Below, in pieces: positions 30,273 to 41,734 of a DNA stretch of 64,000 bases. The stretch covers positions 49,142,843 through 49,206,842 of the forward strand of contig OZ038384.1 in NCBI GenBank assembly GCA_964036045.1, written 5' to 3'. Made by a program: the position numbers and the translations under genes. The notes below the pieces were generated by a model that was not told the DNA's origin, did no database searches, and worked only from the letters and a program-made list of their open reading frames with translations. Source of the stretch: Eutreptiella sp. 'Long Island Sound 2002' (taxonomy: Eukaryota; Euglenozoa; Euglenophyceae; Eutreptiales; Eutreptiaceae). The first letter of the stretch is position 1, and each line of letters begins with the position of its first letter.

Positions 30273-33146
30273 TGGCATACCAGAATTTCTGGGATTCTTG
30301 ATTTCCCTGCAAGGCGAGAAAGAAAGAGAGAAAGGGTTAGGGTTAGGGTTAGGACAAGGAAAGGGGACAGCGTGTAAGCATGGAATGCAACGAATGCATG
30401 AAGATGTGAACACATGCACACCCTTTCCCCTTTTTCCTTTGGGGTTTTGGCATCTAATTGTGTCCTAACCTCCTATAGGTGGGGCCCTCCGCTATGCATG
30501 AATTTGTTTGCTCTAGGGGGAAGTGGAGTGGGCCCACGGAGCAAGGGAAGGGGGCAAGGGAAAAAAGCAAAGCCACATGCTCATGTGGCACCAAAGTGTT
30601 TTCAACACCCCCAAGTTGTTTAGGGGAAGAGAGGCCCCCACCCTGAACTTTCCGAGGTCCCTTCTATATATGGTTTGGTCTAGCTTTGTTTGTATGCTTT
30701 GAGATTTCTGATAGTGGGCCAAGGGCCAACTACATTTCTCGTGGAACCGGGGGAGGGAACCCACGAACACAAAGCGAAGCAAGCAAGGGAAGGGAAGGCA
30801 ACACTTTTTTGATTAGGGAATTCATTGAGTTTCTGGAAATTCCACTGGGGGTTACCTGCAGAGGGAAGGAAAGGGAAGCAGGGTGAGAAGGGCAAGGGAG
30901 GTGTGGGCACTTGTAGTGCGCATACCGGAAGAATATATTCTTGGGCGCTCCTCCGCCAAGTCCATTACTCCCAAACTTCCCAGACTCTGCACAGAAAGGC
31001 AAGGGGAGGCCACAACATGCAGAAAGGGAGCACGGACAGAGAAGCAGGAGAGACAGCAGAAGAGAGAGGCTCACAAAGGGTGGAAAATAGGCCTCATGAG
31101 TCAAAATGACAAAAATGGGGATTTTCCCCCAATTTGACCCCCCTGGGTGAAATGAGAGTGAAAATGAGGGACAAGCAAGCGTGAAGGCCTGAGAGGGCAA
31201 GCAAGCCAAGCCAACAGGCACTGCCAAACCGCCGGAAGGCTCCGGCTGCACTACAAAAGTCGAAAATGGCCAAAATGGCAATTTCATGAAAATTTAACCC
31301 CATGTGGGGAAATGAAGCTCAAAATGAGCAGAATGCAAGCAAGGAGAGAGGAGAGAGGAGCAGAAGGGAGCTGACGCGTGCTGTCGCGCTGCCGGCCGGC
31401 GCGAACGACGCCAAATGCACGCGGATGCACGCGAATGGGGGGAAATCAGTACCTGGAGGGAGTTGTTGCTCAAATTGAACCCATACCTGCAAAGAGGAGG
31501 CAAATGAAGGGGATTGAGGACACGGAGAGCAGCAAGGCAAGGGGAACCGACACGGACGACGGGCAGGCGAGGCGAAGCAACACCACGAGCGCTGGCAAGG
31601 CCGAGATTGTCGCCGAACACAACACTGACGATTCTGGGGGGGGGGATCAAATGGACGCCATGCCTAAGGCCTACAGGGTGTGTTTGTACCCCACCGGGCT
31701 GCCGGCAACCCTGCGGCGCGGGCCCGAAGGACTGTTTCGTGTCTCGTGCACGGGTTGCTCCTACAAGGCCTCAGCAGCACGGCGGCAAGAGCAATGAGGG
31801 CCAGCAAGCAGCTACAATCAGCCAAGTGAAGAGACACTCTCTTGCGCGGCCACAATTGACGAACACGACGAAGACACTACTCAACAAAACTCAGCGCAAC
31901 ACACCAACAAGTTGCCAGAGGCTGCCTGCTTCCTCATGTACAACAAACAGAGTGAAAACTGCAAAAGGCAAGGGCACAGGGGTGTGAAGGTGGGGGAGGT
32001 TGAAGCTGTTGAAATGAAGGAAATGGGAGGGCAACATGAGGTCAGGTGAGATAGGGAAGGGGGTGTCACTGTTCTGACAGAGCAGGACAGTCACTGGTGG
32101 TGTTTGATGCCTTTTATCTAACCTTGGGTTTTGGAAAAGGGGACTTTTGGAATCAAAAGATTTTGTATATATTTTATTGTTTGCACTATTAAAACATTTC
32201 CAGATTCCCTGTGAATCTGGCACATCACGTCAGATGTGCCGAGACTTGCTCCTGCAAGTCAGTTCAACCAATCCCGGCAGCAGGAAAGGATTGCCGGATT
32301 TCACTCAACTATAAATCTCCGGATTAATTACATTTCCTTTGGATTCCATTTCCAAATCCATTCCCATTTGTCAAATCCATAAAAAGAAAATGAATGGAGG
32401 AAGAGCATGTGTGCAGGCGACAAAGCAAAAAAATCTTGAACGCATTGGAATGCATTAGCATGATCATGCCCCCATTCCCATTCTTCAACCCCAAGCATCC
32501 AAGGGAGCCCAAGGGAGGAAAGGAATGCACCAATATGTACAATAGAAGATATATATGACATATGTACATAGAAATTGTGGTGTATGTGCCCTGGCCAATG
32601 GCCAGAAGCCCCAACAGTGGACAGGAAAAATGTTGGTGGATGTGGTGGTGAATTCAGGATGTATTTTCATTGAAAATGTCATAAGAATGACATTTCGGGG
32701 AGTTAAACAAAAATCTAATTTGCTCCAGAAAGCCCAGAGAAATGCAGAGCTTCTGGCGCAGATATTGCCCTGCGTGCGCATGTTGCGCGTGCGCAACGGC
32801 GGTTGCAACGCCACCCAATGGTTGGCAGTAACTGCCCAACCAATTAACTGCCTGACATACCCTAACTCACCACCTACCCAAGGCAACAAATCCAACAAGT
32901 GCACATCAAACACCAAAATTCCTAAACACCAAGAGAGTGTTGAAGGAACATGAAAAACATTTAAACATCAAACAAAAAATGTTTTTCAAGTGTTTTTTGA
33001 AGCATAAACCAAGGAACTACTTTGTACTTCCTAGATGATTGTCTCTACTTTGTTTTTGGTTTGAACGTCTTGTGTATCTACTTCAATTGTCAACAAGAGT
33101 GAACCTATTACTCACCTGAAGTGAGGCCTTGCCTTGAGAACTAAGG
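30273..33146 (+). repeat. 5' LTR of G1 (~2.9 kb)
   Basis: Begins TGGCATACCAG and ends just before TTGGCGCCAACTC. The left boundary is supported by the shared start at 47055, where a purine-rich run (AGAGGGCAGCCAGGGGAGA) precedes it. The right boundary is uncertain, because the second copy continues into gag. It contains three tandem TTAGGG-like hexamers at 30333-30353 and a TATAAATC-type box near 32310. Confidence 0.6.
31378..31797 (+). CDS. 139-codon ORF conserved in both G1 LTR copies
   Basis: The frame starts ATG and encodes a basic N-terminus, an acidic Ser/Thr/Asp-rich middle and a C-terminal block with VCLYPTG and SCTGCSYKA. The copy at 59292-59711 is also intact, with about ten amino-acid differences. 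That may simply reflect overall LTR similarity. No family is recognised. Confidence 0.25.
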   Translation: MLSRCRPARTTPNARGCTRMGGNQYLEGVVAQIEPIPAKRRQMKGIEDTESSKARGTDTDDGQARRSNTTSAGKAEIVAEHNTDDSGGGDQMDAMPKAYRVCLYPTGLPATLRRGPEGLFRVSCTGCSYKASAARRQEQ

Positions 33147-33160
33147 TTGGCGCCAACTCA
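33147..33160 (+). promoter_or_regulatory. Candidate primer-binding site of G1
   Basis: TTGGCGCCAACTCA resembles the TTGGCGCC-type primer-binding sites common in plant gypsy elements, but the match beyond the first eight bases is unproven. It abuts the gag ATG at 33160, which is unusually close. Confidence 0.35.
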
Positions 33161-35721
33161 TGCAAGTGGACGCAAGTTCTACCTACTTTGGTCCAGTGCC
33201 GTGCCCGTGCGACCTTGTGCCTATGGGAGAAAAGCAGCAGAAGGAAGTTTTTCATGAAAAACATTTGATGGAGTTGGATGAAAACTATGAAGAACCTTTG
33301 GAGAGCAAGGACCTCAAAAGTCCGGAGTTTTCAATGGAGAAAGCGGACCTCAAAAGTCCGAAGGTTTTCTCTGAGGACTTGGACCTCAATAGTCCAAGCT
33401 TTTCAATGGAACCAAGCATGAAAAGGCGTAAGAAACATGGTAGCCCGACGCACCGGGCTACACTGGACTACCCGCAGCACCCTGACCAAGAGTTTGGGAG
33501 GGGTGAGCCTTCTCTGACTGGACCTACGTCAGAAGAGGACAAGTGTAACAACAAGCTGGACTTGTTGGACAGCAAGTCCAAACCTTCAGGCCACACTGAG
33601 GTGGCCTCAGTGATCTATGAGCCTGAGAACACGCTAGCTGGGCCACTAGTGCCTATGGAACCTATGAACATGGAGGAGAACATGAATTCCATGGCACCAC
33701 AAGCGGATCTCTACAATAACATGGCGGTCAACAACCAACAAGCGAGCTCACCACCTGATTCTATGCTAGCTGGTGCCCTTGTTCCAGTACACACCAACAT
33801 GGAAGAGGAGATCTCTCCTATTGAGCGCCAGGAAGCGTTCCTAGTGGATCCAAGCCAATATGGAGCGGACTACTCCTACCCACGTCTAGTTTGCAACAGT
33901 CAAGCTAGGCCTGTCCAGCGTGAACATGGTCTCCTAGTAGACCACGGCCCGAGCTTTCCATCTAGAGTGCACCTACTGGGAATCATGGGGGCAAGGGAAG
34001 CAGGCACCCTTATTTGCAACCCCACTGAGGCCGAACAAGCTCTAGTTCCCATGGAACCACAAGCCCCGAGCTGCGAAGAGGATGCACCCCCACCTCCTTA
34101 CAGTCTCCTAGATCCCATGGCAATCACCGAAGACTCACTTTTACCCCAAGCCTGTGGGGAGGAAGAGAGTCCTGAGGGGAGGAGCTTCCTTCCTAGTGGG
34201 ATGGACACTCATGAGCCTGATTGGGTGCAATCTAGTGAGACTATCCATGCCGAGCAAGCATTACCCATGGAAATTCAACTTCTACCTAGCCCTATGCCCT
34301 CTCACCTATCATCTCAGGAGCATACGCGTGATGAGGAGGAAAGTATTGGACAAGAAATGGGAGCTCTACCGGCCCCTCACTACCAACTCCATCATGGAAA
34401 GGGTCAATCATGGCCCCTACAATCTGCTGGCCTCCAGGGGGACGCCCTTGTGACGGAGGTGGACACCATGATGGAGGTAGATGACGAGGACACCGAGAAA
34501 GAAGCCCTATGGAGAGAGATGGAAAATCTATACCAACAAGTGCTGAACTTCGGTCAAGACCTGAGGCAGGAAGTGGGTGAACGCCATCAGGTGTGCCTAC
34601 GACTAGAGGGAAGGCATATGGAAGAAGTGCATAAAATGGAAAGACATCTCATGAGGTTGGAGGACCTAGTTGGAGCGTTGGAGGAGTCAAGGGAAGCCAA
34701 GGGTGGTGGAAAGGCCCTCCTTGAGGTGCAAAGAGAAAAAGAGAAATGGGATGTTACCTTGCAAGAAAATTGGCAAAGAATGCAAGAGTGGGTAATGCAA
34801 AGACAAGAAGAGTGGGAGAGTGGGGCTGCAAGAATGAGAGAACAAGACATGCAGCTCCGTGTACAAGTGATGAATGAAAAGTGCCAAACCATGATGCGAA
34901 GAGTGGAGGAAGACCTCCTGAAGCCTACCCAAGAGATGCTGATGAAGAAAATCCTGGATGTGGCAAGACCTATCGTGACGTATGTGGAAGGAGATTCCGG
35001 AGGAAACCCAGGTGTGGAAAAAAGGTTGCATTCTACCCAATCCCGCTTCGAGGAGATACAAAACCTGGTCGAGAGCCAGACCCACGCACTCTCCGAAGTG
35101 GAAAAGGCCACTGAGGACCTAATGTCCCGGGTGACATTGCAAGACAAGAGAATGGCTATCCTGAGTGGTCAAATGGGAGATGAAGGACGGACGTTGCAAC
35201 AATTTGGTTTGAAACAAGCATGCTTGGGTGGCGCCATACAAACCACCCGTACCGAAGGCAGAGAATTGTCCCAGACGGTGGGGAAGCTACAAGGGGTGGT
35301 AGACCAGATGCGGCAAGAAATGGAGGAGGGGATGGCCCCAAGGGGTGAGAATTCTGAGGTAGAGGGCCTACAAAAGCAAATCCACATACTCACAGGTGTG
35401 GTCCAGCGGCAAGGGCATGTGCTAATGGCCCTCAACCGCCAACCTTCCGGGGGCCAAACCCCTCAGGATAAACAGGAGAGAGGACCTTGCCGACCAAGTG
35501 TGGTACAAACCCCAATGGGCAAGCAAGAAGGGGTGGGTGCCACCCCTGGCCCTAGTGGCAGTGGACAAAGGACTCTATCCACAAGTATGGCAGAGAAAAC
35601 TGAGCCCGGGACCAAGAAGGAGGGCCAGGACCATCGTCAAGATGGGGAGAGCTCCTCAGGGGATGAGTCGAGGAGGAGCAAGAGAAGAGAAAAGGCTACA
35701 AGCCCCCTCATACCCAAGTAG
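33160..35721 (+). CDS. gag: G1 gag N-terminal ORF
   Basis: 853 codons from ATG to TAG (35719-35721). Residues 51-83 contain three tandem variants of DLKSPxFSME. Residues ~90-420 are acidic, Met/Pro-rich low complexity with repeated LVPME. Residues ~440-760 are predicted coiled coil (heptad-like, Gln/Glu/Arg-rich, for example MENLYQQVLNFGQDLRQEV). The last 90 residues are Gly/Pro/Lys-rich. Such a long N-terminal extension before the capsid part is typical of large plant-type gypsy gag. The frame continues open after the stop into capsid-like sequence, so TAG is probably a nonsense mutation or a recoded stop. The same start (33160-33440) recurs at 61074-61354. Confidence 0.65.
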   Translation: MQVDASSTYFGPVPCPCDLVPMGEKQQKEVFHEKHLMELDENYEEPLESKDLKSPEFSMEKADLKSPKVFSEDLDLNSPSFSMEPSMKRRKKHGSPTHRATLDYPQHPDQEFGRGEPSLTGPTSEEDKCNNKLDLLDSKSKPSGHTEVASVIYEPENTLAGPLVPMEPMNMEENMNSMAPQADLYNNMAVNNQQASSPPDSMLAGALVPVHTNMEEEISPIERQEAFLVDPSQYGADYSYPRLVCNSQARPVQREHGLLVDHGPSFPSRVHLLGIMGAREAGTLICNPTEAEQALVPMEPQAPSCEEDAPPPPYSLLDPMAITEDSLLPQACGEEESPEGRSFLPSGMDTHEPDWVQSSETIHAEQALPMEIQLLPSPMPSHLSSQEHTRDEEESIGQEMGALPAPHYQLHHGKGQSWPLQSAGLQGDALVTEVDTMMEVDDEDTEKEALWREMENLYQQVLNFGQDLRQEVGERHQVCLRLEGRHMEEVHKMERHLMRLEDLVGALEESREAKGGGKALLEVQREKEKWDVTLQENWQRMQEWVMQRQEEWESGAARMREQDMQLRVQVMNEKCQTMMRRVEEDLLKPTQEMLMKKILDVARPIVTYVEGDSGGNPGVEKRLHSTQSRFEEIQNLVESQTHALSEVEKATEDLMSRVTLQDKRMAILSGQMGDEGRTLQQFGLKQACLGGAIQTTRTEGRELSQTVGKLQGVVDQMRQEMEEGMAPRGENSEVEGLQKQIHILTGVVQRQGHVLMALNRQPSGGQTPQDKQERGPCRPSVVQTPMGKQEGVGATPGPSGSGQRTLSTSMAEKTEPGTKKEGQDHRQDGESSSGDESRRSKRREKATSPLIPK

Positions 35722-37080
35722 AAGCGTCAAGCCCTAGGGGATGGACCACCTGAAGACCCATCGTCAAGTTCTAGTGAAGATTCAGACTCCTCCCGGAGTG
35801 AGGGAGGGAGGAGACATCCTGGGCCTGACCCAGGGGATGAGGGGGGGGGCAACCACGAGGAAGAGTCATGGGACAAGAGCATCAACCGCCTTACGGGCAG
35901 GAGATTTCAATTTCCTGAGCCCAATGCCCTCCTATACCGCCGCAAGAAGATACAAGATGCGGGAGACCCACTCAACGGGAGTAGTGTTGAAGTGCTGGCC
36001 TTTCAAGCTATGGCATTCCAACACCATCCTATGGAGAAGCTCCTTGCCCAAAGTGTGGAGATGCCCGTCCCCTTGCAGTTGTCTAGGTCCGGATGGGCAT
36101 ACTTCAAACCCCGGTTTGTGGAGTATATCGAGAAGGTGGAGGACCGGTATGTCCACAAGCTGGGTGATGCTTTGTTCTGCCTACACCCTACTCCTCGTCA
36201 GGACGAGATGACCCGAACTCTCAAGGAGATGCCTGGGCCTACAACACCTACGTTCAAGGAAATGTGGGACTATCTCATGATCAACTTTGACCATACCCCG
36301 GATGGCAAGCTACTTACCAATCGGTGAAGGGTGGTGCCTAATAAGAGGGCCAACGGGGAAGTCTCTCATGCGGATTGGTTGTGCTTCATTGAGAAGCTCA
36401 AGGTGGCTCTACTAGATTGTGGCAAGCATGTGGGAGATGTGGATGTATCGGATCACCTATTGGTATTGGTTACCCAGAAAATCAAGGACCGTGTGGACCG
36501 AGCCCAATCAAGGTATGCCCAAGACCATCACTGTGCCCGGATCTACAAAATGACCTCGGGGGATGTCTCTAAGGCCACCTTGGTGACCGCTTTGAAAAAC
36601 CATGGTATTTCCCATCCTATGGTCATGGATTTTGATGGTAGTGCCGCTACCGTGGCTACTACCTCCGAACGCCGGCACCAAAGAGTCCTAGGCCTACACA
36701 ATGAGGTGATCCTAGGCAACAAGGTGGCAGTGCAACATGTGAAAACTCGGATGCCTTGGCGAGAGGTGAGCAAGCTTATTGCTCAAGAATGCCGGAGAAG
36801 TGACTACCCGGAGGGACGAGAGAGCCGAGGGCACCGATGGAGTGGGAACCCCAATGACTCAGGCACTCGCCTGAGGCTTATTCACATTCGTTCCGTGACC
36901 CGAGCCCCCTCTTGTGGACCAGAAAAGCGTGAGAGCCCCTCTAAGGGAAATGGGGGAAGAAGGGGCTCTAGCGTGCCACCCCCCCTCCGCAAGGTGAGTG
37001 TGAGGGTGCCATCCAAGCCCAGACCTAAGCTCCATGTCGCACAAGTGCAGAAGGGAGGGTTTGGCAAGGGCACACCCTGA
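35722..37080 (+). CDS. gag: G1 gag capsid-like region (two in-frame TGA)
   Basis: This continues the gag frame without an ATG. Residues from about 35880 (GRRFQFPEPNALLYRRKK) to about 36600 resemble a retrotransposon capsid: helical, with WAYFKPRFVEYIEKV and TFKEMWDYLMINFDH, then SHADWLCFIEKLKVAL. TGA codons at 36325 and 37078 break it; each differs by one base from an Arg CGA. The C-terminal part is basic and Ser/Pro-rich. Confidence 0.6.
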
Positions 37081-37350
37081 TTCAGGGGAGTAGGGGAGCA
37101 TGAGGGCAAGGGCCACGAAAAAGGAAGGAATGGTCCCCTTGGGGAGATGGGTGGAAAGGGGGGGCGTGGAAGGCCCCCTCTTGAGTGCTACACCTGCAAG
37201 AATCGGGGATTGCCCTGTGACCATTGGCACCAAGAGTGTGCTTTGGTCAGGAGATTGCCCAAGGAGAGGCACCAGAACCCACAAGGCAAAGGAAAGGGAA
37301 AGGGAAAGGGAAAAGAATGTGGAAAGGGGGGAGCCATGAGGGGGCATTGA
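37081..37350 (+). CDS. G1 nucleocapsid-like zinc knuckle
   Basis: Same frame. CYTCKNRGLPCDHWHQEC (near 37187) is a variant knuckle, C-x2-C-x8-H-x4-C instead of C-x2-C-x4-H-x4-C, followed by a Lys/Gly tract (KGKGKGKGK). It would bind RNA or DNA in a Gag particle. A TGA at 37348 closes the frame before pol. Confidence 0.45.
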   Translation, partial: FRGVGEHEGKGHEKGRNGPLGEMGGKGGRGRPPLECYTCKNRGLPCDHWHQECALVRRLPKERHQNPQGKGKGKGKGKECGKGGAMRGH

Positions 37351-37365
37351 CAAAGCCCTGGGGAT

Positions 37366-40299
37366 GTGGGGGTCGGCATCTCCGGGCAGGCAAGAAGTGG
37401 GGAGGAGACTCCCGCAAGGGTACTCCTGCCCGCAAGAGTGAGATTCAATCGAATCTTGGACCCTGAGGCCCAGACAGAGGTCCAAGTGCAACCAAAATGG
37501 GGAGATGGAAGCAAGCAACCCGCAAGAGTACTCGTGGATACCGGATCTCAGAGTGCCCTAATCCGAAGAGGGCTGATCAGGGAGAAATTCCGGTACAAGA
37601 GTACTGAACCCAAGGCCTTCTATATGGCGGATGATGCCACCAAACTAAGTGGAGGTGACTACCAAGCAAATGCAATGTGTGTAATGGCGGGCAAGAAGAA
37701 GGGTGGTGGTGGGGGTTGGGAGGTGATCCAGTTTGGGGTGATTCCCTACCAGGCTGAGATCAGCTATGACCTGGTACTGGGCCATCCCGAACTGTGGAAC
37801 CTGGCGGTGGGATTTGCCCCTCGCATGGAAAAGGGGAAGCTCTTCACCCATGCCCCCCAGCCTGAGTACTACCTGATAGATTTTGACGCTAGTTTGGTCA
37901 GTGACCCCATCACCTTGAAGAAGCTCCCGCGGGGACACAAGGTATGCCCCCCTGAGCTTGGGAATGTGCCAACATTGGTGGCAGATGAACGGTTGTATTT
38001 TGAGGAGCAGGAAGAAGCCCATGAGGAAGGGAGTGCCCACGAAGTGGATGAAGCTGGAAGCGAGAAGGATGCACCCCAAATCAGGGGTGGCATAGCACCT
38101 CGATGGAGAGCACCAAAACCTAAACCGCAAAACTATGAGCCCATTGCGCAAGAACCATCGAGGCCCACAAGGAGATCACAAGCAAGACCCGACTTCTGCC
38201 AAGCAGGGATACCCCTTCCCAAAAGGGCAATCAGACCTATAGAGATGGTGGACAGACTGGGCAGGGGAACGTTGCCCACCTACGTGGCCATGCGACAAAT
38301 TTCGTCGGCCACAAAAGCGGCCCCATGCTGCAAAAATGAGCATTGGGGGCTGACACGGGAACAATTTGAAGTGGCTGTACGTACAGCCAGGGTACGGCCT
38401 GACTTTGATGTCTTTGACCGTTCTCTAAGCTTGGCTAAAGCCCCTTTGGGTTTCCTACCTTCACAAGATGCCTTCAAAGAACCCTGGTCAGGCAGGGGAG
38501 TCCTCTGGATATGCGGGCCCTATGAGCAAATGGGCCGCATTGTGAAGAAGATGAAGGAGGAACCCGTGCGAGCCCTAGTGGTTGCCCCGGCCTGGGAGTG
38601 GAAGCCCTGGTGGGCTGAGCTATGTGCTGTCACCCTGAATATGTGGGAGTTTCCAGACCCAAGTACGGGCACAAGGCTATATCAGGACGATGAGGGGAGG
38701 CAAGTCCCTCAACGGGCTTGGAAAAGCGTACTATGCCTAGTGGATACCCTGAACGTGACCATGGACCAAGGCAAGAGAACAAGAGACACCCTCACCATCC
38801 GGATGCTACGTGCCGTGGAAATGGAGGAGACGCATGAGCTTCGGGAGGCCATCTGGGAGATCAAGCACCAAGAGGCCAAGAGAACACAAGTGAGGTCTGT
38901 CATTGGGGCAGAAGGTGAATACCGAGACCCGGAAGCACTCAAGCTCAAGAACAAGCTATTGGAAGAATATGGCAAGGATGTATTGTCAGGAGACGTATCC
39001 CTTGGAGTTGGGTTACCCTCAGACTTCCGTGGTCCCTATGGAGAGGCGCATATACAGTTGGCCAAAGACCATAAACCTAAATGGCAGAAGCCCTTTCACC
39101 TGACCGGTGAACGAGAAGAGGTGATGAAGGCTCTGGTGGATGACCTTATCCAAGAGCACTTCATTGAGGAGTGCCATTCGGGCTTATGGGCCAACAACGC
39201 CTTCCCGGTGCCTAAGCCTGGCTCTAAAGCCAAGATCCCGTGGAGATTGGTGGATGACTATCGCTATTTGAATGAACAAACTGTATTGGATGAACACCCA
39301 CTACCACTGATAGAGAAGGTGATCCAGGACCAAGGCCTGAACCGGATCTTCACCATCATTGACCCAAACCAAGGTTTTCATCAGAAACCCCTAGCACCTG
39401 AGTCCCGACCTTGTACCGCCTTCTGGGTGGGAAGGAAGCGGTATCAATGGAAGGTTATGCCCATGGGCATAAAGAATGCTGGGGCATTCTTCCAGCAGAT
39501 GATGGATGAGATCCTGGGTGACTTGGAGGGGATACATTGCTATATTGACGATATGCTGGTGGGATCCCGTGGGAAGAGTGACAAGGAGATGTTCACCAAG
39601 CACTACAATGACGTACGGAGAGTCCTAGAGCAACTACGCAAGTTCAAGATCATCGCTGAGACAAGCAAGGTGGACTTCTTCACCCGTAGTGTCCAATTCT
39701 GTGGACACATCTTGGAAGGCGGGACCCGCAAGCCGGCCCCAGGGAGGTTGATGGCAGTGGAAAGGTGGGAGAAGCCCACCAACATCCGAGGCTTACGAGG
39801 ATTCCTGGGACTATGCAATTTCTATTCCCACTATGTCAAGGACTACGCCAAGATTGCAGGCCCACTCATGGATTGCCTTAAGGAAATATCCAAGGATAAG
39901 AACCGCAGCTCTCGAGTACGGGTCCGATGGACCCTGGAAGCGGATAAAAGTTTTGGAGAACTAAAGAAAGCGATCCTCACCGTGGTACCTCTGCAGATTA
40001 TTGACTATTCAAAGAGTTTTCATATGGATACTGATGCAAGCAAGTACGCGGTTGGGGCTGTGCTACAACAAGTGGGAGAAGATGGCAACCGGAGGCCTAT
40101 TGCCTTCCACAGCCGCAAGCTGACTGGATCTCAAATCAATTGGAGCACCCGGGAGAAGGAATGCTATGCCATCATTAGTGCCCTGGAGAAATGGGGTTCC
40201 TACATTGGCCGGGCTAGAGTGGATGTGAGAACGGACCACCTCACCCTGAAGGCATGGAACCACGAGAACATCCGCAGTGCCCAGGGACCCTCCCCGTGA
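37366..40299 (+). CDS. pol: G1 pol: protease, Dam-like module, RT, RNase H
   Basis: 977 codons in the gag frame. The first codon is GTG, so it relies on the upstream frame. Aspartic protease: VLVDTGSQSALI (D58). Residues ~330-420 hold a module matching the Dam-like region of DIRS-type elements: FDVFDRSLSLA, DAFKEPW, LWICGPYEQM (CGPY at 383-386 in place of NPPF/NPPY), then ALVVAPAWEWKPWW. Reverse transcriptase: FTIIDPNQGFHQ and CYIDDMLVGS (YIDD at 726-729), preceded by PWRLVDDYRYLN. RNase H: HMDTDASKYAVGA (from ~887), REKECYAI and VRTDHLTLK. The frame ends in TGA exactly where related elements have Arg (GPSP-stop-QAGW), and coding sense resumes immediately after it. Confidence 0.85.
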   Translation: MGVGISGQARSGEETPARVLLPARVRFNRILDPEAQTEVQVQPKWGDGSKQPARVLVDTGSQSALIRRGLIREKFRYKSTEPKAFYMADDATKLSGGDYQANAMCVMAGKKKGGGGGWEVIQFGVIPYQAEISYDLVLGHPELWNLAVGFAPRMEKGKLFTHAPQPEYYLIDFDASLVSDPITLKKLPRGHKVCPPELGNVPTLVADERLYFEEQEEAHEEGSAHEVDEAGSEKDAPQIRGGIAPRWRAPKPKPQNYEPIAQEPSRPTRRSQARPDFCQAGIPLPKRAIRPIEMVDRLGRGTLPTYVAMRQISSATKAAPCCKNEHWGLTREQFEVAVRTARVRPDFDVFDRSLSLAKAPLGFLPSQDAFKEPWSGRGVLWICGPYEQMGRIVKKMKEEPVRALVVAPAWEWKPWWAELCAVTLNMWEFPDPSTGTRLYQDDEGRQVPQRAWKSVLCLVDTLNVTMDQGKRTRDTLTIRMLRAVEMEETHELREAIWEIKHQEAKRTQVRSVIGAEGEYRDPEALKLKNKLLEEYGKDVLSGDVSLGVGLPSDFRGPYGEAHIQLAKDHKPKWQKPFHLTGEREEVMKALVDDLIQEHFIEECHSGLWANNAFPVPKPGSKAKIPWRLVDDYRYLNEQTVLDEHPLPLIEKVIQDQGLNRIFTIIDPNQGFHQKPLAPESRPCTAFWVGRKRYQWKVMPMGIKNAGAFFQQMMDEILGDLEGIHCYIDDMLVGSRGKSDKEMFTKHYNDVRRVLEQLRKFKIIAETSKVDFFTRSVQFCGHILEGGTRKPAPGRLMAVERWEKPTNIRGLRGFLGLCNFYSHYVKDYAKIAGPLMDCLKEISKDKNRSSRVRVRWTLEADKSFGELKKAILTVVPLQIIDYSKSFHMDTDASKYAVGAVLQQVGEDGNRRPIAFHSRKLTGSQINWSTREKECYAIISALEKWGSYIGRARVDVRTDHLTLKAWNHENIRSAQGPSP

Positions 40300-41734
40300 C
40301 AAGCAGGGTGGCATGAATTCCGTTCCAGGTTTGACTTGCATTTGCACTACCTCAAGGGAAGCGCTAACTCAGTGGCAGACCCCCTGTCTCGCCTAGGAGA
40401 GGAGGATGAGAGCCTAGACAAGGGTAGGTGCCACTGGGTATACCCGTCAGATCCCTCTCTATTTGATGTGGGGATTCATGGAAGTGAGGGATCAACCCTT
40501 GAAGTGCCAAAGATGAAGGAGAAAGAAATGGAGGCGGAGAAGACATGCGTGTACCAATTGGGGGTTGGGCCTGTTACAAGCCTCAGCAAGGGGATATTTG
40601 CGGGAGACTGGAGCCAAGAATACCCCCGTTGCCCCCAATTTGGGAAGCTCTGGTGGAGATGTCAAAATGGGAACTTCCCAGAAGACACAAGGATAGTGGG
40701 GGGTAAGCTTGTGCAAGGGGGGCGCTACCTAGTTCCTAGGTCACTTGCTAGTAAGGCGGTCCAATATCTCCATGACCTTCTAGATGTGGGGTCCAGTGGC
40801 AAGGCAAAATTGCGACAAGCAATCAAGGATCGCATGGTGAGCAACCTCATTGAGCCCCTTAGTGACGCCGCAGTGGAGGGGTGTTCCCACTGCCAAATGC
40901 ACAAGGTACCTACCCGTGCCCCACCTGGTGGTTGCATTCCCGGGCCTATGCCACACCGAGCTGGGCACCACATCTCTGTTGATGTTTTCAAATTTCCTCT
41001 TGTGGAGAGAGATGGACAGACCTATGACCAGCTCTACGTGGTAACGGATGTGTTATCCAACTTTGCCATTGCGGCACCCACTCTTAGTGTGGGGTTTGAT
41101 AGTCAACGGGCTGTGGAAGTCCTATGGGATAGTTGGATATACCCATTTGGGATCCCAGCCCAGATCCGGACTGATCGTGGGGCAAGAATTTGTGGCAGAA
41201 TGGTTCAAGGCCTTTTGCAAGAGGGCTGGAGCTATCCATGCCCTATCGCAAGCGGGCCGACACCAATCGAATGGCAAGGTGGAGATCATGGGGAAACTTA
41301 TCCGTAAGGCCATCAATGTGGCAACCACCCTAGATCCGGAACGGACATGGGTGGAGGTCGTGAAGGAGTGCTTGCATGCACTCCACTGCCTCCCAGGTCC
41401 TACAGGGTACTCCCCGTATCAATTGATGACGGGAAGACAACCGACCCCTTTGGGGGAACCACCCCAAGGTGGGGTAGAGGAGGCTCCTGACATCGCTTCC
41501 TTCTTCCAAAAACGGAAGGAAATGGGGCGGCTAGCTATGGAGGCCGCCCGCAAGGTGCATGAGGAACAAGAGGACAAGTACAACCGACGAAGAGGAGCCA
41601 CCATGGAGTATGCCAAAGGGCAGCTAGTATGGGTGAAGCGGTTACGACCGGCTGTAGGAGGCAAGGACCATCCCTATTGGCTGGGACCTTTCACAGTGGT
41701 GTGCCAAGTGAGCCAAAACTCCTACTCCGTCTAA
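40300..41734 (+). pseudogene. G1 RNase H tail and integrase (frameshifted)
   Basis: After the TGA the frame continues with FDLHLHYLKGSANSVADPLSR, the conserved end of the RNase H/connection region. The integrase follows: zinc-binding HH-CC (CSHCQMHK), first catalytic Asp in HISVDVFKF (~40980), second in IRTDRG (~41170), then a one-base shift within GGGGCAAG at about 41178. Coding sense continues one frame over with EFVAEWFKAF and NGKVEIMGKL (catalytic Glu ~41282), followed by GYSPYQLMTGRQPTPLG. TAA at 41732 ends it just before the chromodomain. The sequence indicates a once-active DDE integrase now broken. Confidence 0.75.
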
